Assembly (NCBI RefSeq): GCF_000350225.1
Contig: NW_005178587.1
Span: 186,001-250,000 of the forward strand
Direction of reading: 5' to 3'
Source: Chondrus crispus
Lineage: Eukaryota > Rhodophyta > Florideophyceae > Gigartinales > Gigartinaceae
Length of the DNA: 64,000 nt
A model generated the notes under the pieces. The model ran no database searches. It was not told where the DNA came from and saw only the letters and a list, made by a program, of their open reading frames with translations. The position numbers were made by a program, and so were the translations under genes. Positions 41,370-53,279 of this stretch are shown one piece after another. Positions within the stretch are counted from its first letter, which is position 1. Each line of letters starts with the position of its first letter.

Positions 41370-42053
41370 TGTAGTATAACCCTCCTGGGGCTTTTATTTA
41401 GATCAGATCAACATCGGGATCCAATACTGTAGAGCCCGACGCTCTACAGTACTACCACGCGTGGCCACGTGTACCCCTCGGGTACAGGGCACATGCGTGC
41501 ACACGTGTACATGTGTACCGCGCGCGAAGGAAGCACGCGCACACACGTGTACTGTCAGCCCCGATGGCTAACAGTGTTACAGTGCGGTCTGATCTGCACT
41601 ACAGTAGCCCCCTCCAGTACCTCGGTACTGTAGTGTTAATGTAGATTGTTTTGTATATTAAATATGGAGCGGACCGACGGCGGTGGAGGGGGACAAGCAC
41701 GGACTTGTCACCCACCGACCGTCAAGGTCCGACTTCTCGCAAATTCTAAGGTAACGCTCGCTAATTACCTTAGAGCGGCACCGAGCGCGGGTTGAGGACG
41801 CGCGCGGCACACCCACCAGCCGGCTCCGCCGCCGCCCGTCGGTACTGGATCGTTACCCAGTACCGCGCCGGGGCGTCGAGGCGTCGAACCGCTCGCGCGT
41901 GCCCGCGTCCTCCCTGTCCCGCTGTACCACGCTACCCGGGCCCGCTGCCCGGTTCCGTTAGCTGGGGTCCCGCTTCACCTCCGTCTTCCCGATCGACAAG
42001 GGTATCGGTCGAACTGTGCATACACCCCTATCGCTGGGGGTGTTTATGCTACA
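41370..42053 (+). repeat. 5' LTR of family A element A3
   Basis: It starts TGTAGTATAACCC and ends GTTTATGCTACA (684 bp). It carries the TATATTAAATATGG box at 41654-41667 and the full hairpin series, including the perfect 22-bp palindrome CTACAGTACC-TC-GGTACTGTAG (about 41624-41645). The left flank is TGGTA; the matching right flank is not present because the element is incomplete. Confidence 0.9.
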
Positions 42054-42054
42054 G

Positions 42055-42072
42055 TGGTCTTCCAACCTAGAA
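42055..42072 (+). other. primer-binding site of A3
   Basis: TGGTCTTCCAACCTAGAA lies one base after the LTR. It is a variant of TGGTCTCCCGACCTAGAA found after the LTRs at 46122 (family B) and 63681 (family A, minus strand). It would pair with a tRNA 3' end finishing in ...TCGGGAGACCA. Confidence 0.7.
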
Positions 42073-45055
42073 GACACTGGAGTTCGATCTCCGAGAACAC
42101 TTCCGCTTCCCCCCGCGACCGATCGCGTCGAGATGAGCCAACAGTTCGAGCCCTCGGTCCGCTCCGAAGCGGCGGATCCGAATCCGGCCGTTGTGCAGTC
42201 CCCATCCGCCCCGTCGGGCGACGGCGACGCAGGTCCTCGTGACTGCGAACCGTCGCTCGGATCCTCCGAGGAAAGAGCTGCGGCAATGTTCGACCGCATA
42301 GTCGAATACATCGAGGAAGTCCGTATTTCCCTCCTGGTCGATGTATCGGACTATGTATACACTCGATGTATGGCAGAACTCTGCTCCCTGCTTGAAGGGA
42401 GGTTTGATAGAGTGACGCAGTCCATAGAGAATCTCCGAGCACTAATCGACGAGTTACACTCGCGGTTAGTGCTCGTCGAAGACTCCTGTCTCACCTCGCC
42501 CGGACCGTCCGGGCAAGGTCGCCCCGGGAGGCCGACCTCGGCGAGACGACCCGAGGACCGAACCTCTCCGTCTGCGGAGCAGTTAGGTGCGTTCGCGCAC
42601 CTCTTCGCCGAGCTCAACGCCACTCGTCGTCGTGCTCGTAACATGGAGTGTACCGCGGCCGAATGGCTACCCGGTGCCACCTCGAGAGGGCCCGGTGGTA
42701 CCGTACCTCCGAGCGCCGCCGCCCCCGAAGGATGGCGCCCGCCTGGTGCCGACACCAGTCGGACTGCGGATGGAAGCCGTCCTCCGATAGACGCGAACTT
42801 CGCGTCTGAGACCCAGGCCTTGCCGCCTATGGCCGGAAGTAGGCCGCAAGTGAACCGCGTATCGTACGCGGACGAACAGAACCGTGGAGAAGCCGCCCGC
42901 GGATCCGGAGAACCGATGTTCTCCGTCGATCCTCGCTGGGGCGGCTACCCGCCGGCGAGCTACGCCGAGCATCCAGGTCCGGTAGACGTCCGTACGCTAC
43001 CGGTTACCTCCTTCGTCACGCTGGATCCTGCTGAACCCGGACTCGAGCCCGTACATACCATGATCGAAGAGTTCAACGCCGTTGCTGTACCGCTTGGATA
43101 ACACCTCGAGGCTCGTTACTTCGGGTGACGCGGGACGGATCGCGAAGTACGTCCGACGCTGTCGTGGGATCCGTCCCACGATGCGCAGCTTCGACGGTAC
43201 CGACCCGATCCAGCTGCTGCCGTTCTTGAATTATATCCGGATCACTTTCAACTCGCAACACCTGCCCGAAGGTGTTGCGGTACGAGTCCTCGCGCACTTT
43301 CTCGAGCGCGACGGGAAGCGCTTTTATATGATTTATACGATGCGTGGCCCCCGCGCCGGCCAGCTCCACGACGATGTGAGCTGGCCGGGGTTCGTGAATC
43401 AACTCTTGAAGCGCTACCTCACGGACGACGTGTTAGGTGAAGCGTACGACGCTGTGGCTACGGCGCGACAGCAATCGCATGAGACGGAAAGCACGTTTGC
43501 TGACCGACTCGAGACTGCCGCGTTCCGATGCACGGCAGTGTTCTCGGAACAGTCCCTCGCGCACTACTTCGTGCGAGGACTTGCCCCGGCGACCCGTGCA
43601 GCAGTATCCGAGACTGTGCAAAGGCTCCCGGGCAGTCAGAAGACCTACCTTCCGACCATCCGCCGTGTCGCCACGGCGTAGGGGACAACGTACCGCGCTC
43701 GGCGCGGTTTACCTCTGCCGGATCCGAAACCGGCAGGGAGGGCTAGCAGGACTACGAAGTCCGCCGCGACAAGTTCGCTAGCCTCGACCCTCCATATCGG
43801 GAAGGATGAGTGGCAGGCCGACCCTGTCCTCATTACGCGAGGAGCAGGGCCCGTGGGGCCACGAACCCCCTCACCGATGTCGACCGGAACGACATCGAGT
43901 TACGCGACCGCATTCGCGTCCACTCCAAGAGTGGCAAGGGGTACGGACCCCCGGGTCGCAGAGCTCGACATATTGAACCGACACGCAGGGGGCGAAGCCC
44001 CTCGCGTGCCCCTCCTCACCGATGAGGAGGCGCAGCACGCGGCGACCTTCGCCTCAACGGACGGCAGCGCGTACGTGTGCTGGCAATGCCGTACGTACGG
44101 GCATGCCATGTACGCGTGCCCGTTCTTGTGGCCGGGACAACGAATGTTCACGGCGTACAGGAACTACCGCTACCAGATGTAGACGCGCCCCGGTGCGCGT
44201 AATCTCCTCCGGCAGGCGGCTGGCGAGGGCTGTCCTCGCGTCAAGGTTTCGTGAACCGATCGGGTGGGGGCGCACGCTTCGCCCCCCGTGGAGGCAGGTA
44301 TCGTCGTAACGAAGTCGATCGTCGGGACCGACCCGCCTACCGCCAGGCGGACAAAAGGTACCCCCGCCAAGGAGAGAGAGGGGACCGAGACCGTTCTCGG
44401 TTACCCCAGCAGGTACAAAATGCGATAACGCACCTGCAAGACTGGGTAGAGGATCCGTACCCTCTACCTACGGATGGACACGAGGGAGAATCGGCTCGAC
44501 CCGTCCGCCATATCCTGCGACGACCGGACGTCGCAGGCCAAGGTCAGAAAGTACCCGAGTACTTCGCTGATGACGCGCGGCTGCAGTGGGGGAATCGTCC
44601 CGACCCACGCGGCCGGCTACCCCAAGAAGGCCTGGCCATCGATAGCCAGGAGGTTAGCTCCGATAGCACGAGTAGTTCGAAAAAAGGGTAAAGACGGATA
44701 TGTACATGCGGTCGCGTGAACCGTCTTTGCCCCACGAACTAGACCCGACCCCGCGTGCTCGACAAGGACACGGGGGGTATTGTCCGATAATACATCCCCC
44801 GCCACTGGAGGCGAGCACGGACACTCCTGTAATGCCGATACAGGATGGAGCGAACGTCGAGGCCTCCGAAAGCCCGACGTTACGAGAATAAGACACCGGG
44901 ACAGCCGACGTCCCGGTGACGCGTAACGATGACGACGGGGGCAACGACGACCGAAAAAATTCGGTCGACCCCCTGACTCCCGTGAGCCCAAGATCGCCAG
45001 AAAAAAATCCGTGTCGTACGGACTCGAGTAATCCGAGGGGCGTCACTAAGTATAT
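42073..45055 (+). mobile_element. internal 5' half of element A3 (gag, start of pol)
   Basis: Gag starts at about 42133 (MSQQFEPSVRSEAADPNP). It holds a coiled-coil-like N-part (RFDRVTQSIENLRALIDELH), a capsid-like region (43082-43681: FVNQLLKRYLTDDVLGEAYD) and a zinc knuckle near 44070-44120 (CWQCRTYGHAMYAC; CX2CX4HX4C). The pol leader (VDPLTPVSPRSPEKNP, about 44960-45010) matches the start of pol in the element at 57387-60920. It ends abruptly near 45055 with no RT. It is a fossil with several breaks and older than the copy at the right end of the window. Confidence 0.8.
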
Positions 45056-45169
45056 TGCGCCATGAAAGTGTGCCCTGCAGGAGCGTTCTTGGCCGTCAGA
45101 ATAACAGAACGGTTCTGACACAAAACGCTTCTGCAAGTACCAAATTCGATGTATTCGCGACAACAGAAC

Positions 45170-46122
45170 TGTAGTGCAATAATGGGCTCTACAGGGGGAG
45201 TGGAACGAAAGGAAATCAATAATGTATGACAAAGTAGTCCGGATTGGAGGACACACGTGTGAATATTTGCACAGTATTGTTTTAATTATTTGTTTTAATT
45301 TAGTTACCAATTATTTAGCTGACATTAGATTAGATTTAGGATCTAGCGCCGCGAGCTACTGTAGTGGCTTCGGCGGGGCGATATATAACTTAGCCCATTG
45401 ACCACCAAGTCAGTAAAGGTAACCCGAGTTGCCAGAGTTTGATATCGCCTTGGTCGAAGTCCGTCTTTTACAAGACATTCCCTTCTACTCTAGCCTACAG
45501 TATCCTTTGCGCTCGGGGGTCTCCTTTTTCCTTATCAATTTTCCTTTATTTCCCTATCCTAATTTCCCTTAATCTTGAGTTGGTCCCACCTTGTATGATT
45601 GCGATCCGCTAATGTGACCGTATCCCATCGGGCTTCTGTGTTGGTGCACCAGTGGTGCTTTTCTCAGAGTTGGTTCCATCGGAGTTGGTTGCGACCGATC
45701 CGGAGTTGGTACTTTGCCATCGGGCAGTACGACGGGGTGGCGCTGCTCCGTTTTCTTTTTCCCGACGGGCTACGTTGCGACGTCCCCGTCGAAGACCTTA
45801 TCAAGGATATAAGGTATCAAGGCGCTCCACGAGCATTAGATTTACGACCCATCGGACCAGGTTGACCTACACACCCCTCCGAACTCTTTGAGCAGTTGCC
45901 TTTACAAGACTCTACCACCATTTACCGATCCCGGGCTGGGCCCTTCTCTTTGCCCCCCCTATCAGGGATCCGAGCTACTGCGGGCCGCAAACCCGCTTAA
46001 AGAGGACAGGGAGCTTCGTACACTCCCTAGCACTGTGCCATTGGCTGTTGTTGTTTTTGTTGTTGTTGTTTGTGTAGGACCGCCGGACCTTTGTCGCTGC
46101 CTGACAGGCGCATGGCAATACA
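45170..46122 (+). repeat. 5' LTR of a family B gypsy-type element (B2)
   Basis: It starts TGTAGTGCAATAATGGGC and ends CATGGCAATACA (953 bp). Its counterpart is the minus-strand solo LTR at 11590-12703. TTTAGGATCTAGCGCCGCGA (about 45334) and the following CTACTGTAG are shared. About 115 bp of unassigned sequence separates it from the end of element A3. Confidence 0.82.
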
Positions 46123-46126
46123 AAAG

Positions 46127-46144
46127 TGGTCTCCCGACCTAGAA
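46127..46144 (+). other. primer-binding site of B2
   Basis: TGGTCTCCCGACCTAGAA, four bases after the LTR end, is identical to the family A site at 63662-63679 (minus strand), although the two LTR families are otherwise unrelated. Confidence 0.75.
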
Positions 46145-49010
46145 TTCTTTGGTGTACAGGAGACCCGACCTAGAATTCTTATCTAGGATTCGAGGTATTT
46201 TGTTTTTTACGTTTTTGTGTTTAGGTTCGTCAATTGCGACGACCGATGTCGACAAGCGCACCCGGGGACGCCGGTCCCGCGGGGAGCAGAGCTGGATCGG
46301 CGAGGGTGTCGAGGATCCCGCGAGAGCCTCGCACCCGAAGCCAAGCCCATACGGCTAAGGATCCCAAAGTACAAGAACCCCCGACGGGGATTGAAGTCGA
46401 CAAGGACAACCTGGGAATCAGGTTCGAGAAAATGAGCAGCGAAATTCGCCAAGAAACGAAGAAAGTTCTTGAGGCAGAACTAGCCCTCATACAGAAGCAA
46501 CTGGAGTTGCAAACATCCGAGTTCCACACTGCGTTGGAAGAGCTGACGGCTCGCGTGGATCTCGTCGAGAAGGGAAAGAGTGACGGGATCAAAGGTATCA
46601 AACCGGAGGTCCTCGCTTCATTGAAACTTTCGGTCAAGTACTCAAAGGGCAACGCGAATCAAGCTTTGGAGTCCTTAGGCAAATTTAAACTCAGCATCGA
46701 TGATAGGTTCGACCGCGCCGCGCAACGTCTCAAGGATGTTGAGCAGGACGCCGGCCGAGAGCCACAGGACCCGGACCAAGAGCCGCTCCCTACGGGTCAA
46801 GAAGGCGACCGTCGATCGAAGAAGGAGAAGGCCGCTGTACAGCGGGGTTCGAAGTCGAAGACTTCGACGAAGAATCGGCGTTGCAGGAGCAAGAGTCACT
46901 GTAGTGACGAGCCGGAGGACCGAGACTCAATGTCAGAGTCAAAAGGTCTTTCCGAAGATGGTGACGACGGTTCGTCGAACCATGCCGGCGATTCCGAACA
47001 TCGTTCAGAGGAAGGAAACGGAATTTCGCAGGGCAAGAAAATTACCTCCGTACGGGGCGGGATCACTTCGTCCGCCTCGTGGAGAGACAAGGACGCTGAG
47101 CCAGAGGACGTCCCTACGCGACGCGGGCCGCGTCGGGAGGAGTTGGAGGAGCTGAATCCGACCAACTACCTCTTCAAGAAGTTTTATCGTACCGGACGTA
47201 CCGTCTGAGAAACCCGCAGACATATTTGTCAAGTTCTTGGCGGACCGCCGTGCGGAAAATTAGGAGAGACATACCACCGAAGTTGAGGCGGGACAATACG
47301 TTTTCAGGAGAGGACGCAGTCCTTGTGTTGGATTTTTGGCTAAGTTGGTCCAGGAATTTGATACACAGAAAATGAATGAGGGACAGGCCATCCGCTTGTT
47401 ACCTGAATTTCTTAGCGGTATCGCCCTCAGACAGTATACTTCTGTGTCACAGACGGCCGGGTCTCATCACGGGAAAATATCCGTCTGGCCAGAGGCCGTA
47501 CAGTGGCTGTTAAGGAGTTTCGCCACCGATGAGGCGATCCGCCAAGCCGTGCTCCCATTGCCAAAGTGTCCAGCAACGGCCGTCAAAAGACGAGATGGAA
47601 TTTTACATCCGCCTAACAGACGCAAGCAACCAATGTGGGAATGGCTATTCCATGGAAGAGCAGATGAATATGTTCATCGAGGGGCTTCATTCGAGCGTCA
47701 AGCCCATGGTATCCCAGTACCGCCAAGGTAATCGGGACGTTTCATTTTTACGGTTAGTCAATTCTGCGAAGGCGCATGGCTCGGCGAGCCGCGCCCAGGG
47801 AAGGAAGACCGAGAGGGTCGCCATGCAGGCGCCAGCGACGCTGAGGAAGGGGAGCAGGCAGAAGCCCTCTCATCCCGTTCGAAAAATACGCGGTGCTGCC
47901 CACCTGGCCGAATCACTTTCTGGGTCAGAAGAATTGCGCTCTCCTAATCAAGGTGAAAATGGTTACGGAGGTGCGCTTATCGCCGAGGGCGATTTTATTA
48001 GTACGTCGGAAGGGAATGGGTATGGAGAAGAAGACCCGGGCGGCTCGTCTACCGTACTGACGCGCGCGCATACAGAAAGCACGTATACGGAAGCCACGGA
48101 CCCCGTGTTAGCGTTCCGAGGGCGTAGTCACACGCCTGCGCCAAGAATTATGGAAGACAGGGGTACGACGTTCCGGAGTCCGGGCTGGTCGAGAAGGCCG
48201 CCGGCCAGTGGACCGCCGAGGTCGCCGTACCCTCAGAAGAAGCACGGCCTCATATGCTATCATTGCTATGAGAAGGGGCATGGGGCGCCCACGTGCTTGC
48301 TCTCGTTCCGAGAGATACACCGAGTTCTATGGAACTACGAGGCGCTGTCCCCGATGGAGAGGCTAGGAATTCCGTCGACGAGCTACCTGAAGGAAAAGAA
48401 GTGGTTCGAATCGCAGACTGCGAGCACGTCAAGGGCCTCTGCAGAAGATTCGAACCAACCTTCAGGAAGGCTGACCGCGGGGCCATCGTCAGACGTGAGG
48501 CGGAACCCGCAGCGACAGGGAAACTGAAGGGGGGAATCTCAAATAAATGTGAAGGAGTGACATGTGGCGAGCGAACCATGTCCGGGACTTCGTCTCGTTC
48601 CCCAACTCTGGAGAAGAAGGTAGTCCTCGATGAGGGGGTAATTGGAGTTGTCGACAAGCCGAAGGAACCCGTACGGGTTAAAAATATTTTGCGGCGAGGC
48701 AAGGACGACCCGATGGAACAAGTCCGACGCCCCTGGTACAGGGTCAAGCGAAGGGAGTGTCCCGAGAAAATTTTAGTCCTTGCGAGGAAGAATTATAAGG
48801 TCTTCGCAGACATTGGACCGACGGTCGGGCTGATGAGTCTTGTACTGTCCGTGTTGGACACGGGCGCCGGCCCGAACCTGATTCGTAAATCCGAGCTTCC
48901 CGCAGGATTGGAAGCCCTTGTATTCTTTGGACCTACCCCTAGTAAACCAAACGCAGTGCCACCGCAGTACGTACCGTGCAGTGCCTCCGTAGGATACCCG
49001 TAGTACGTGT
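46145..49010 (+). mobile_element. internal 5' half of B2: gag and protease
   Basis: Gag N-part at 46234-47208 has a coiled coil (IRQETKKVLEAELALIQKQL) and an acidic/basic tail. The capsid/nucleocapsid part at about 47336-48527 carries a zinc knuckle (CYHCYEKGHGAPTC, about 48250-48290). A second frame, 48293-49003, overlaps the gag end in the -1 frame and contains the aspartic protease motif LSVLDTGAGPNLIRKSELPA (about 48850). Pol beyond the protease is absent. The overlapping -1 frame is a layout known among LTR elements. Broken copy with a few breaks. Confidence 0.75.
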
Positions 49011-49529
49011 GGGGTGCAGCAAGGGCACTGTGCTCCCCACACGTGGAATCCGTATTGATACTGGGAGTTACCCACAGTGGCATTACGACCCTACTGCGTA
49101 CATACTACGGTGCACTGCGGGTTCACTGCAAATGAGCCCCCTAGATGAGCTTCTTTTAACAGATGAAATACCTCATAAATCGCCTATATCAGAGGCCATC
49201 TGATGGCGCCGTATGGGAATCGTACAAAAGCCAAGTGTTTGCTTTCTACTCGCATGCCCTTACACTCCACGTGGAGCAATTGTCGACTTACGATTCGTAT
49301 ATCTATACACACGTGTCCTCCTTTCAAGCATTTTCACCATTCATCTCATCTACCTCCCCACCGCCACCTTGCACCGATCCATTTCATAGTGCGACCAGCC
49401 GCGAGCCGACCACGCCTTAATTTTCTCCACCTCTCCGTCCCGTTCCTTCGTTCTCGCTTTCTTGACTAACCCCGCCGCAAAACACCATGGGGCCGAAAAG
49501 CGGCCCGTCCGCTCGTCCAAGGTCCGCGC
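49011..49529. other. stretch without a recognisable gene
   Basis: Sequence after the end of element B2. A GTGTGGGG...CCCCACAC inverted pair lies near 49007-49044. The later part is CT-rich (49320-49480), which could be upstream DNA of the frame that follows. Confidence 0.35.
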
Positions 49530-49986
49530 CATGGCACACGTCAGCATGCAGCAACAGTCAGACGAGGAGGAGCTCGAGCACTAGCTTCAACTCGGCAATC
49601 GCAAGCGCAGTCGTCGACACTCCTCACCCTCGCATGAAAGGGTTTTTACTACAAATAGCGATATCGATGGCCACTCGGCGCACCGCCGCCACCACTACGA
49701 TGACGATGACGATGATCCGGATGACGATCACCATGACCCTAAGTCATTTTTCCAATATACCACCCTCAGATGCGGGTGCCAGATGAACAGCAAGGTCGTT
49801 GCCGATGTAATGGAATCTGAGGGGGCGAAGACTTCAGAAGGGTCGCAAAAACGCCGAGCGGAAGACGAAGGAGATGAGGTGGCAGTGGACGAGGTTGTAG
49901 TTGCCAGCCGTTCGGAGGTTATGGCGCTCGGTAAACTTGTCCTGGATGTCTCGTCCGGAGTGACTGTAGACGGTTTGGAGAGCTAA
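49530..49986 (+). pseudogene. unidentified acidic frame
   Basis: In the frame of ATG 49530 (MAHVSMQQQSDEEELEH) there is one stop near 49582. It then continues open to 49986 with a His/Asp run (HYDDDDDDPDDDHHDPKSFF, about 49697-49755), the segment LRCGCQMNSKVVADVMESEG and a charged C-terminus. The short run CGC could be metal-binding, but I recognise no domain. It lies between two mobile elements and may be part of the CACTA-like element. Confidence 0.3.
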
Positions 49987-50194
49987 ATCGTGAGATGCTC
50001 CAAGGTGTTGCGTGAAAACAGACGGAGCATGAACCGTGATGAAGATGTGAAACATCTGATGCGGACGGCGACGGAGGTACACAAAGACCATCGTTTTGAC
50101 CTCAGACCTCACTGAATTTCGAAAAGTACCAGTCAGTGTACTGCCATGAGGAGCAGCAGTCCGTCGAACAACAGGAAACGCGACATTCTCATCC

Positions 50195-50920
50195 ATGCCA
50201 ACCGCCCTCAGAGAAGCTCTTGCAAAAGCTTCTCCCCCCTCACCTCTGTTACGAATTCACTCCGCCTCGAAAGACATTGCGCGGTTCCCTCAACCGAATT
50301 CGTTCCTCTCCATACAGAAAGGCGTTTCTCGGCATATGGTTTGTAAGAGTAACTCCGAGCTCTCTTACACATCGACGAAAGTTGAGCTCCAGTCTGTATC
50401 ACTTCGACAGACGGAGAATTCAGCACCTCTTTCTCCACGCCATACTGCCGACCAGGACATGACAGGACCTCAGGTTGATTATTCTTTCTGTTTGCGCTAG
50501 GACATTATCCGTCGTGATCAGTCTGTCGCGCTTATCATGAAACCATTTTCGGAGTGGGACGATTTTCACTCAAGCAAGAGTTGGGGAGTACTTCGTATTG
50601 CTGACTGTACCCAGGATGAAGCTTTTGGAAATCCCGAAAGAAGAAAGCAAGCAATTTTTGACGCATATGTTGACTTCAACGAAACGCTTGATGATTTTAA
50701 AGACGCATCCACGCGCCGGTTGATTGTCTTCACTTCTGCAGATGCCAATCATGAGGACACTCCTTTCGTGCTAGACGATCCAAAGTCTCCTGCAGAGAAT
50801 GTCAAACCCGCGACGCCTCTTAATTTCGGCGTAGGCTATGTCTTAGACCCCAACTCCATGGTCATCACACTCAGCAGGTTACCGATCCACGTACTCCCAT
50901 TGCTCCTTGCTGTTTCATAA
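50195..50920 (+). pseudogene. unidentified plus-strand gene with one in-frame stop
   Basis: Two plus-strand frames, 50195-50500 and 50537-50920, are in the same phase, separated by one TAG at 50498-50500. The second half looks globular (MKPFSEWDDFHSSKSWGVLR; FVLDDPKSPAENVKPATPLN; VGYVLDPNSMVITLSR). I recognise no family. It runs opposite to the CACTA-like transposase fragments around it. It could be a second gene of that transposon, a captured host gene, or a real host gene. Confidence 0.35.
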
Positions 50921-50995
50921 TTTCCTCCCGCCTCCGCATGCCATCCATGTCTTCTTCCTGGACACTCCATGCCGTGTGTTCAAGTATGACAGATC

Positions 50996-53279
50996 TCACC
51001 TTCTAGACGCCACCAAAGTCCTATTCACGCCGTCTGATCCTATTTGGTCCTTGTCCAAAAGCATACTGGCAGCACGCTGGGGATCTATAAACACTATATG
51101 CCTCCCGTTTCCTCGGTTGGTGCGGTGCTCTAGCTGTCTAATCGAGTGCAGTATAACTGAGACGTCTTCAACGGTTGTGTTCCTGAAAGCGACATCCACT
51201 GTCCCTGTTTTAAAGACCTGTTGATACTGATTGATAAACAAACCGCTTGCCCAGGCAGCCAGAATGAGGTCTTTCGTGACAGAGCTTCCATTCACTGGAA
51301 AGGTGTAGCGAAGTAACTTCAGTACTTTTCCATAATATACATCACGGAGGTGCCCGTGTTCTGTAGAGAACTCTGCCGCGATGTACTAATCTGACCGAGT
51401 CATTTCACGGAGATGCCGTCTTGCATTGCTCGCGCCAATGATCTGTCAACCATCACCAACTGGCAGGGAGACTCCGCCGTAACACCTTATCCCATCCGCC
51501 TCGACCGCCGCGCTCGCTTCCGCCTCAACGATGCCTTCCGCTCTGGATATGAAAGCAGCGAGGAGCTTTCGAGTACCCATTCTTGCGTGATATGCATCTT
51601 TAGGTCATTCTCGATCGCGCCGGGAGAGCAGCTTCAAATCACTCACTTCAGTCGCATCATCCCTAGCTTCCCCGCCAGCACCTCGGTCATTCTTCGAAAC
51701 GAAATGGTTCCTAAAATATATCTTGACACCCTCGGTCATTTTGGCTGTTTCATTCATTGACTCTGCTGCCAAGATCGTGGCGTGCAGTAAATGCTTGATA
51801 AAGCCAATGAAGCGCTCCATCCAAAACTGGCTATAGTTTAACCAGGTGTCCACATTGCTCAACCGTCCAACCGAGATGGACAACGTCTTGAACTGTTCAT
51901 TTACAGACCTCCACTCTCCTCATGTCACCTCCGTAGTACAGAGATTCGAACCCGCAAACAAAGTCTATTCCAAGCTGCTTCATTTCGTCCACTTGCTTTT
52001 GCGACATGACGGGTCTGGGAGACAATTCGACCAGTTGAGAAAGAATGTACAGATTCCGGAGATACGGCTGGGGCAGAATGCCATCAAAAACTATTATGGC
52101 AAAGTTCGATAAGAACTCGATGCACTCCGAGGCCTTCCAATTTGAGTACTGCGCGGTATTACGGGGTATATCAGGGAAAGCAGACTGGGCAGTACCTTTC
52201 TGGATCGCATTCATCTCCTCATCTACTTGCCCCCACTGTGAAGGGCTGAGTATAAATCGATCATCGCTACGATAGGCTTCTTTCAGATGAATGCATTTAC
52301 CCTTGAAAATGTCCATCATGTCTTTGCAGATGTTCATCCAGGTGTGCATTATGTCAAGAGGGAAAGAGGTGTAAGGATATACAGAATGTAGAGAAAGCGG
52401 TACAGTTCTCCACTTTATCCCTGTTCGTTTTCGGATTCGTTCCCGTTCGGCATTCGAGATGTATGGGTCTTCCAGCTGAGAACGTGTCAGCGCGGTGCCC
52501 TCCGTCACGCGATAAGTGGGTCTTCGGGGATCCCACAATATCCTGAACTCCGTAGGTGCTCTTGAGCCTTCCTTAGGAATCCTGAAACCAGTAGGGTCGT
52601 CTTCTGGAGGAACGAGAACTGTGCATTGGGTAGGGTAGTACATGTGGTTGTGGAAAGGACTCCACACGGCGGCGAAGACACAAAATCTGCAGGGGCATCT
52701 TCCATTGTGTCGGACTAATCCGGCTTGCTTGTTGACAGCAAGCTTGTCACCGGTTTGATTGATGACGTGAACGCGAACCCTTCGCTCAACACCATCATGG
52801 AAGTAGATGCTCGTGCCGCCACATTTGTTGATTTTCCGTACTTCCTGATCCAAAGGTGTAAACCACGTGTCTATGAATTCAGGCTCCTTTGGACCTTTCA
52901 CGAAGCCGAGCGGAATGATGTTCTTGATGAGGTATCGCATGCTCGGATCCAGATTATAGTTCAGCACGGCAATGGGCCAGCAGTCATATCTGTGGTTCTC
53001 AAACGTTTGGAACCCATCCGTACTTGGTGCGATGAACACGTCGTACTTCACAGCATCATACCCACCGCATTCCTCTACAATCCGGTGATATAAGTTGCCA
53101 TCAAAAAAATCTTCATAGTATCGTTCACGGGATTGACCACCCTCCGCTGCTACTCGCCGGACTAACTTCTCTTGGTGATATGAGAACACGTGTTTGCATG
53201 CCTTTTCATCGGCCGCCCACGCTTCAATCCTTTCGAGGAGCGGGAGGTACTCAAAAATAACAATATCTTGAGCAGTGCC
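50996..53279 (-). pseudogene. CACTA/EnSpm-like transposase (Tnp2 type), cut by an LTR element
   Basis: The minus-strand sequence from 53279 matches the Transposase_21/Tnp2 family: YDVFIAPSTDGFQTF, YDCWPIAVLNYNLDPSMRY, LGFVKGPKEPEFIDTWFTPL, a Cys-rich RCPCRFC, YTSFPLDIMHTWMNICKDMM. The frame is open to 51897. The C-terminal WMERFIGFIKHLLHAT segment (51605-51883) is in another frame, and a further fragment lies at 50996-51295. The start region is missing: a family A element begins at 53280 and the rest would lie beyond the right edge. Terminal CACTA repeats were not found. Confidence 0.7.
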
